Assembly (NCBI GenBank): GCA_035048495.1
Contig: CM068553.1
Coordinates: 26,064,978 to 26,128,977, forward strand
DNA length: 64,000 nt
Source of the DNA: Euptelea pleiosperma
Lineage: Eukaryota; Streptophyta; Magnoliopsida; Ranunculales; Eupteleaceae
Reading direction: 5' to 3'
This document shows, one piece after another, positions 61,461-64,000 of the stretch. The notes under the pieces were generated by a model, which was given only the letters and a program-made list of their open reading frames with translations, was not told the origin of the DNA and did no database searches. The position numbers were made by a program, and so were the translations under genes. Within the stretch, counting starts at the first letter, position 1; the number at the start of each line of letters is the position of its first letter.

Positions 61461-62275
61461 AAGTCCACACGCGCGCACGCTGACCCCAACCACCATCTTC
61501 TTCCTCCCAGCCCATTTGCTATCTTGTATCCGACCTCGATCCAGCTACAAGCTATCTCTTTATTGTTGGTCATCCTAGACCTACAGTATGGACCCAAGGG
61601 AGTATGCCAAAACCACATGTACAAAGATACACAGAAGAAGTCAATCAAATTATATTAAAAATTTAATGCAAGATTTTTAATAAAGCATCATGTATTAAAT
61701 AAACTATAAATTTCATGATCAGGGTTTTAGTAGGATCTTAGAAAGTATACCTGAAGAAGAAAAAAATTCAAGGCAGAGATTGAAAGATTACTCGGAAGAA
61801 CTAGACTAGTTACTCAATCAACGAAGAGAAATTATAGCGTTTTACAGTAAGTGACCTCCCTTCTTCATGCCTTGTATTAGGTATCCTTAGAACCAAAACT
61901 GCTTTATTGAAAATGGTCTTCAAATTAAATGCTTTAACTTGCATATCTGATTTGTTTTATGCATTATAATTATCTATCTCTATACTTGCATATTTTGAAA
62001 TGTTAACATTGTTGCATGATTCGAAGAGTTATTCGAGATTTAAACCACACCGAGCATGTAATAAGATAATCATATTTTTTTTATGTGATCACCGGACACT
62101 AGAGATATATGATCGCCTGAGGGGCATTAAACGTGGGTGTAGGTGGGCAGCCGCAGCGGATTAGATTAGGATCCTTAGTAAATTTGCAGTCGTCGAACGT
62201 TTGACCAGTGGTGAAATTGGTTACGGGACAGACTCCAGCCAATGAACTTGGGAGCTATGTATATAGGTACTGATG
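61461..62275. other. Probable gypsy LTR/internal remnant, no gene
   Basis: No domain recognised. It merges into the LTR-like stretch that ends at 63227. Confidence 0.3.
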
Positions 62276-62420
62276 AGTTGGATATGAGATGAGGGATTGA
62301 TTTGGAGAGATACCTGGGCTGGGGTGGTGAGAAAACCAGTCAGATACCACGCTAGGGTGGTGAGAAAACCAGCAGGTACCTCAGTTGAGGTAGTAAGAAA
62401 ATCAGTCGGTATTTCTAGTG
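62276..62420 (+). repeat. Three imperfect tandem repeats of about 40 bp
   Basis: Units share the core GGTGGTGAGAAAACCAG (third unit GGTAGTAAGAAAATCAG). Confidence 0.65.
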
Positions 62421-63227
62421 GTCCAAATAAACTTGTGGGACCGGGTCCCAATTTAGAAAGTGAAAAGATGATAGATAATGAAATGAAACCGGTTATATAT
62501 ACTACATGATTATAGGTAGACTCATGAGTAACGCCTGGTGTGGGCCGGGAGGTTACGACTTGGGCCTGCCACTATTATTGATTTATGAATTGCAAACTCA
62601 TGCATCCATGACATTCTTCTTGCTTTATTTCAAATACATGATGTTCATTATATTTCTAACTTTAGTTCTTTTATAATTGTGCATGCTTTTATATCGTGGC
62701 CAAAATGATTTGCCTGAGTTTTGATTTATAAAATAATTTATCCCCTGACATGTTGTAGAAGTTGGGCACTCATCCACTTACAGTCCCTTGTAGAGAAAAT
62801 CTCAAGCATTATCCAGATCGATTTTGGAATGATGTCCAGGCGCGATTGAGCATATTAGATTTCGGTATTATGATTGAGTATGTAGTTATCCTTAGATTAT
62901 TCAATTTCCTTGTTTGCTTATAAATATGTATCATTTGATATTATACACCTTTCTACAATATAGTATCATGATAACACTTAAGACATATTTGATAACAGTT
63001 AACATCGTTATAACCTATTCAGATCTTCACATTAAATGAAACAATTTAGGTACAAATGTATTTTAGGTAAGGCCGCGCTTCCGTATTTAAAAAAATTATC
63101 TCATAATTTCATAACTTGGGTTAGATGAAAGTGTGAGATAGCCTTGCGTGCCTTGGATTCAAGCATTGGATGTAGGACACACGGTGCACACCTCGGGATT
63201 CGTGTAGTTGGAATTCGGGGCGTGACA
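62421..63227 (+). repeat. Gypsy-type LTR remnant
   Basis: Ends GAATTCGGGGCGTGACA, typical of Tekay/Del-type LTR 3' ends. Nothing coding. Its left border is unclear and no primer-binding site follows. Confidence 0.4.
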
Positions 63228-63765
63228 TAAGTCAACTTTTTCAAAATGTGGGAGGCATGTCAAATTTCAAAGATAACATGGGGTTATGTCAAAAATTCTG
63301 AAGAAAAACGATGAGCTAGAGTAATAGGGATTAAACTATCTATTTTTGAGGGGAGTCCAATGTTAGAAGGATTAGGACTCAATGGAGATATTCTTTTCCT
63401 TGGATTTATACCGAAAAAAGTCTCCATTTTTACCATGTAATGCCAATAGGAGTCCATCTCTAAGGACTTGACTTGAGTTAGGAAACTATCTATTTCTCGC
63501 TTTGGTCGATCAGGAAAAGTCTCATTTCTTAGTTTGCCAAGCCAAAGTAAGTTCACCTTTGAAAAGGGATCGTACTCTCTTTAGAATAATTCCATTATTT
63601 ATAAGTTCGCTTTGTGCTGACTCAACGACATTCCTGTTACATCATCACACATATAGTTCATGTGGTGATGACTCATTCGATATTTCACCATGTATCATCA
63701 ACGGTTGAGAATTTTTTTAGAAGATATGACGGCAAATCCTCTATCTCCTAAAAAAGAGGGGTGAT
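63228..63765. other. Intergenic, no gene recognised
   Basis: Short frames only (for example 63284-63556 minus), none with known features. Confidence 0.3.
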
Positions 63766-64000
63766 TTGGGTACCATATTTTCTGTATATAATAAAATGAT
63801 TACACATGGTGCTGGCATAGCATGTGCGGAGTTGAAGAGTCGACACCTAGCATCTTTCGGCATGCATGAATTAATGCGCTGGAGGAACCTGCAGACACAA
63901 CTATCAACCTTTGCTTTTTCAATCATGAGCCATTTACAAGCAAAAGAAGCCACGTGTCAGATAAGACATCTGAGGAAAGTGCAGCTCGAAACAGGTAAAT
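63766..64000 (+). repeat. LTR of the 2785-7571 family, cut by the window edge
   Basis: Matches 25898-26130 in the same orientation, from TGGGTACCATATTTT through AAGCCACGTGTCAGATAAGA. It may be a complete element continuing beyond the window. Confidence 0.8.

Overview
This is nuclear DNA of a flowering plant. The evidence is two split genes with plant-type introns and close matches to land-plant proteins, a plant telomere-repeat motif (AAACCCTAA) in a 5' UTR, and a dense layer of plant transposon families. These include Ty1/copia, Ty3/gypsy-like, L1-type LINE, hAT, Mutator-like, CACTA-like, Tourist-like and Helitron elements. The species cannot be named from the sequence; the A+T-rich base use and large nested repeats fit a medium-to-large dicot or magnoliid genome.

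Only two host protein genes are supported, both on the minus strand. (1) 14491-19938 is an eleven-exon gene for a 778-residue hnRNP Q/R-like protein with three RRMs. It resembles Arabidopsis LIF2-family/HRLP proteins and has at least one 3' UTR intron. (2) 32618-35417 is a three-exon gene for the 113-residue tubulin-folding cofactor A (TBCA/KIESEL). A possible non-coding first exon lies about 9.2 kb upstream at 44603-44670.

Layout. 1-1752 holds two Tourist-like MITEs and a GA microsatellite. 1932-8997 is bounded by 120-bp inverted repeats (Mutator-like). It contains a complete LTR retrotransposon (2785-7571, minus strand) with no pol genes, which carries an antisense, TATA-driven, intron-containing ORF. 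8998-14490 holds Helitron/foldback relics and then the 3' UTR region of the hnRNP gene, including a tandemly duplicated UTR exon. 20100-25900 holds the hnRNP promoter, foldback elements with G-boxes, Helitrons and small hAT/Tourist MITEs. 25898-32100 holds an LTR relic cut by a CACTA-like end, gypsy LTR remnants, and a hAT element with another hAT inside it. 32600-44700 holds TBCA and, upstream of it, a copia element containing three further nested insertions and a dead LINE. 45140-46905 is a pair of inverted 22-bp minisatellite arrays. 47441-61326 is a solo LTR of 2.85 kb split by an 11-kb non-autonomous retrotransposon of the same family in the opposite orientation. 61378-64000 holds further LTR fragments.

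The junctions were read by eye. Target-site duplications are exact for the copia element (CACAT), the 11-kb element (CAAAC), the solo LTR (AAGAT) and the 1.1-kb hAT element (TTTATACC), so the insertion order in each nest is well supported. Functional statements about regulation are inference.
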